A stretch of DNA of 5,962 nt, from positions 1-5,962 of the forward strand of contig JAPKYY010000039.1 in assembly GCA_026394095.1 (NCBI GenBank), given 5' to 3'. Made by a program: the position numbers and the translations under genes. How positions within the stretch are numbered: position 1 is the stretch's first letter; every line of letters begins with the position of its first letter. The DNA is from Acidobacteriota bacterium (GTDB taxonomy: Bacteria; Acidobacteriota; Terriglobia; Bryobacterales; Bryobacteraceae). This document shows, in pieces, positions 5,576 through 5,962 of the stretch. The notes below the pieces were generated by a model that saw only the letters and a program-made list of their open reading frames with translations, did no database searches and had not been told where the DNA came from.

Positions 5576-5962
5576 AGCTCACCCCACAGCAGGATACCGC
5601 AATCCATCGTATTGGCCAGGATGTCTGCGTCATCGCCGGCCCCGGCAGCGGCAAGACCCGCGTGCTTGCCGAACGCTTCGCCTGGCTGGTTAGCGACAAG
5701 AATATTTCCCCGCGCAATATTCTCGCGCTCACCTTTACCGAGAAGGCGGCCAACGAGATCAAGGAGCGGGTATCGAAGTCGGATCATCCTGACATCGAAT
5801 TCGCCCCGATCTCTACTTTCCATGGCCTCTGCAAGCGCATTTTGAGTGAATTCTCAATCGCCGCTGGCCTCGATCCGGCAACCGAACTCTGGGACGAACG
5901 TATTGCCGACGCCGAGCTCCATCGCAGTGCCGAACAAGTTCTCAATCAAGCGGCCAGTGAAC
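5572..5962 (+). CDS. addA: AddA/UvrD-type superfamily 1 DNA helicase, N-terminal part
   Basis: The frame runs from an ATG at 5572 to the right edge (130 codons plus one base) without a stop. The first residues hold the start of an SF1A helicase in the right order: Q motif 'LTPQQDTAI' (3-11), Walker A 'IAGPGSGKTRVL' (21-32, K28), motif Ia 'LTFTEKAANEIKERV' (53-67) and 'ISTFHGLCKRIL' (80-91, the Ib/Ic TFHG). Such proteins are 3'-5' ATP-driven motors; AddA also carries a second nuclease domain at its C-terminus, which is outside the window, so a plain UvrD/PcrA-like helicase cannot be fully excluded. The ATG overlaps the addB stop (ATGA, bases 5572-5575), and GGAGG at 5557-5561 lies 10 bases upstream inside addB. 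The overlap and the AddB partner make AddA the best call. Confidence 0.82.
   Translation, partial: MKLTPQQDTAIHRIGQDVCVIAGPGSGKTRVLAERFAWLVSDKNISPRNILALTFTEKAANEIKERVSKSDHPDIEFAPISTFHGLCKRILSEFSIAAGLDPATELWDERIADAELHRSAEQVLNQAASE

Overview
The window looks like ordinary chromosomal DNA of a Gram-negative bacterium. The best guess is the phylum Acidobacteriota (Terriglobia-like). That rests on moderate GC content, the protein flavour (ECF sigma factor, anti-sigma-like protein with a P-x-FYARVLSRIE motif, LTxxQ protein) and the split AddB/AddA-type repair genes. The assignment is inference; nothing in the sequence proves it. No tRNA, rRNA, insertion sequence, CRISPR array or phage gene was seen.

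Left part (1-750, minus strand). The first 96 codons of a TIM-barrel sugar phosphate isomerase/epimerase-like gene run off the left edge. Upstream of it lie a GC-rich hairpin and a good sigma-70-like promoter. Next comes a complete A-type iron-sulfur carrier (ErpA-like) with the three cluster cysteines C35, C99 and C101.

Middle (751-2648, plus strand). A 141-base divergent gap holds an operator-like dyad. It is followed by three genes that look like one envelope-stress module: an ECF sigma factor, a single-pass membrane protein that is probably its anti-sigma factor (with no Cys or His, so not a zinc-type anti-sigma domain), and a membrane-anchored Spy/CpxP/CnrX-like protein with two LTxxQ-type motifs. 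The sigma and anti-sigma genes are separated by 183 bases rich in small hairpins. The last two genes are 14 bases apart.

Right part (2649-5962, plus strand). After a 151-base gap comes a tight cluster: a 91-residue protein of unknown function, then a compact AddB-like nuclease/helicase subunit (832 residues, TTG start one base after the preceding stop), then the start of an AddA/UvrD-type helicase whose ATG overlaps the addB stop. AddB carries a Walker A motif, a PD-(D/E)XK nuclease core and the four-cysteine Fe-S staple. The pair should form a RecBCD-like enzyme that resects double-strand breaks for homologous recombination.

The points most worth a second look are the CnrYXH-like sigma/anti-sigma/sensor trio, the unknown 91-residue protein coupled to addB, and the structured gap between the sigma and anti-sigma genes. 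No clearly new system is demonstrated by the sequence alone.
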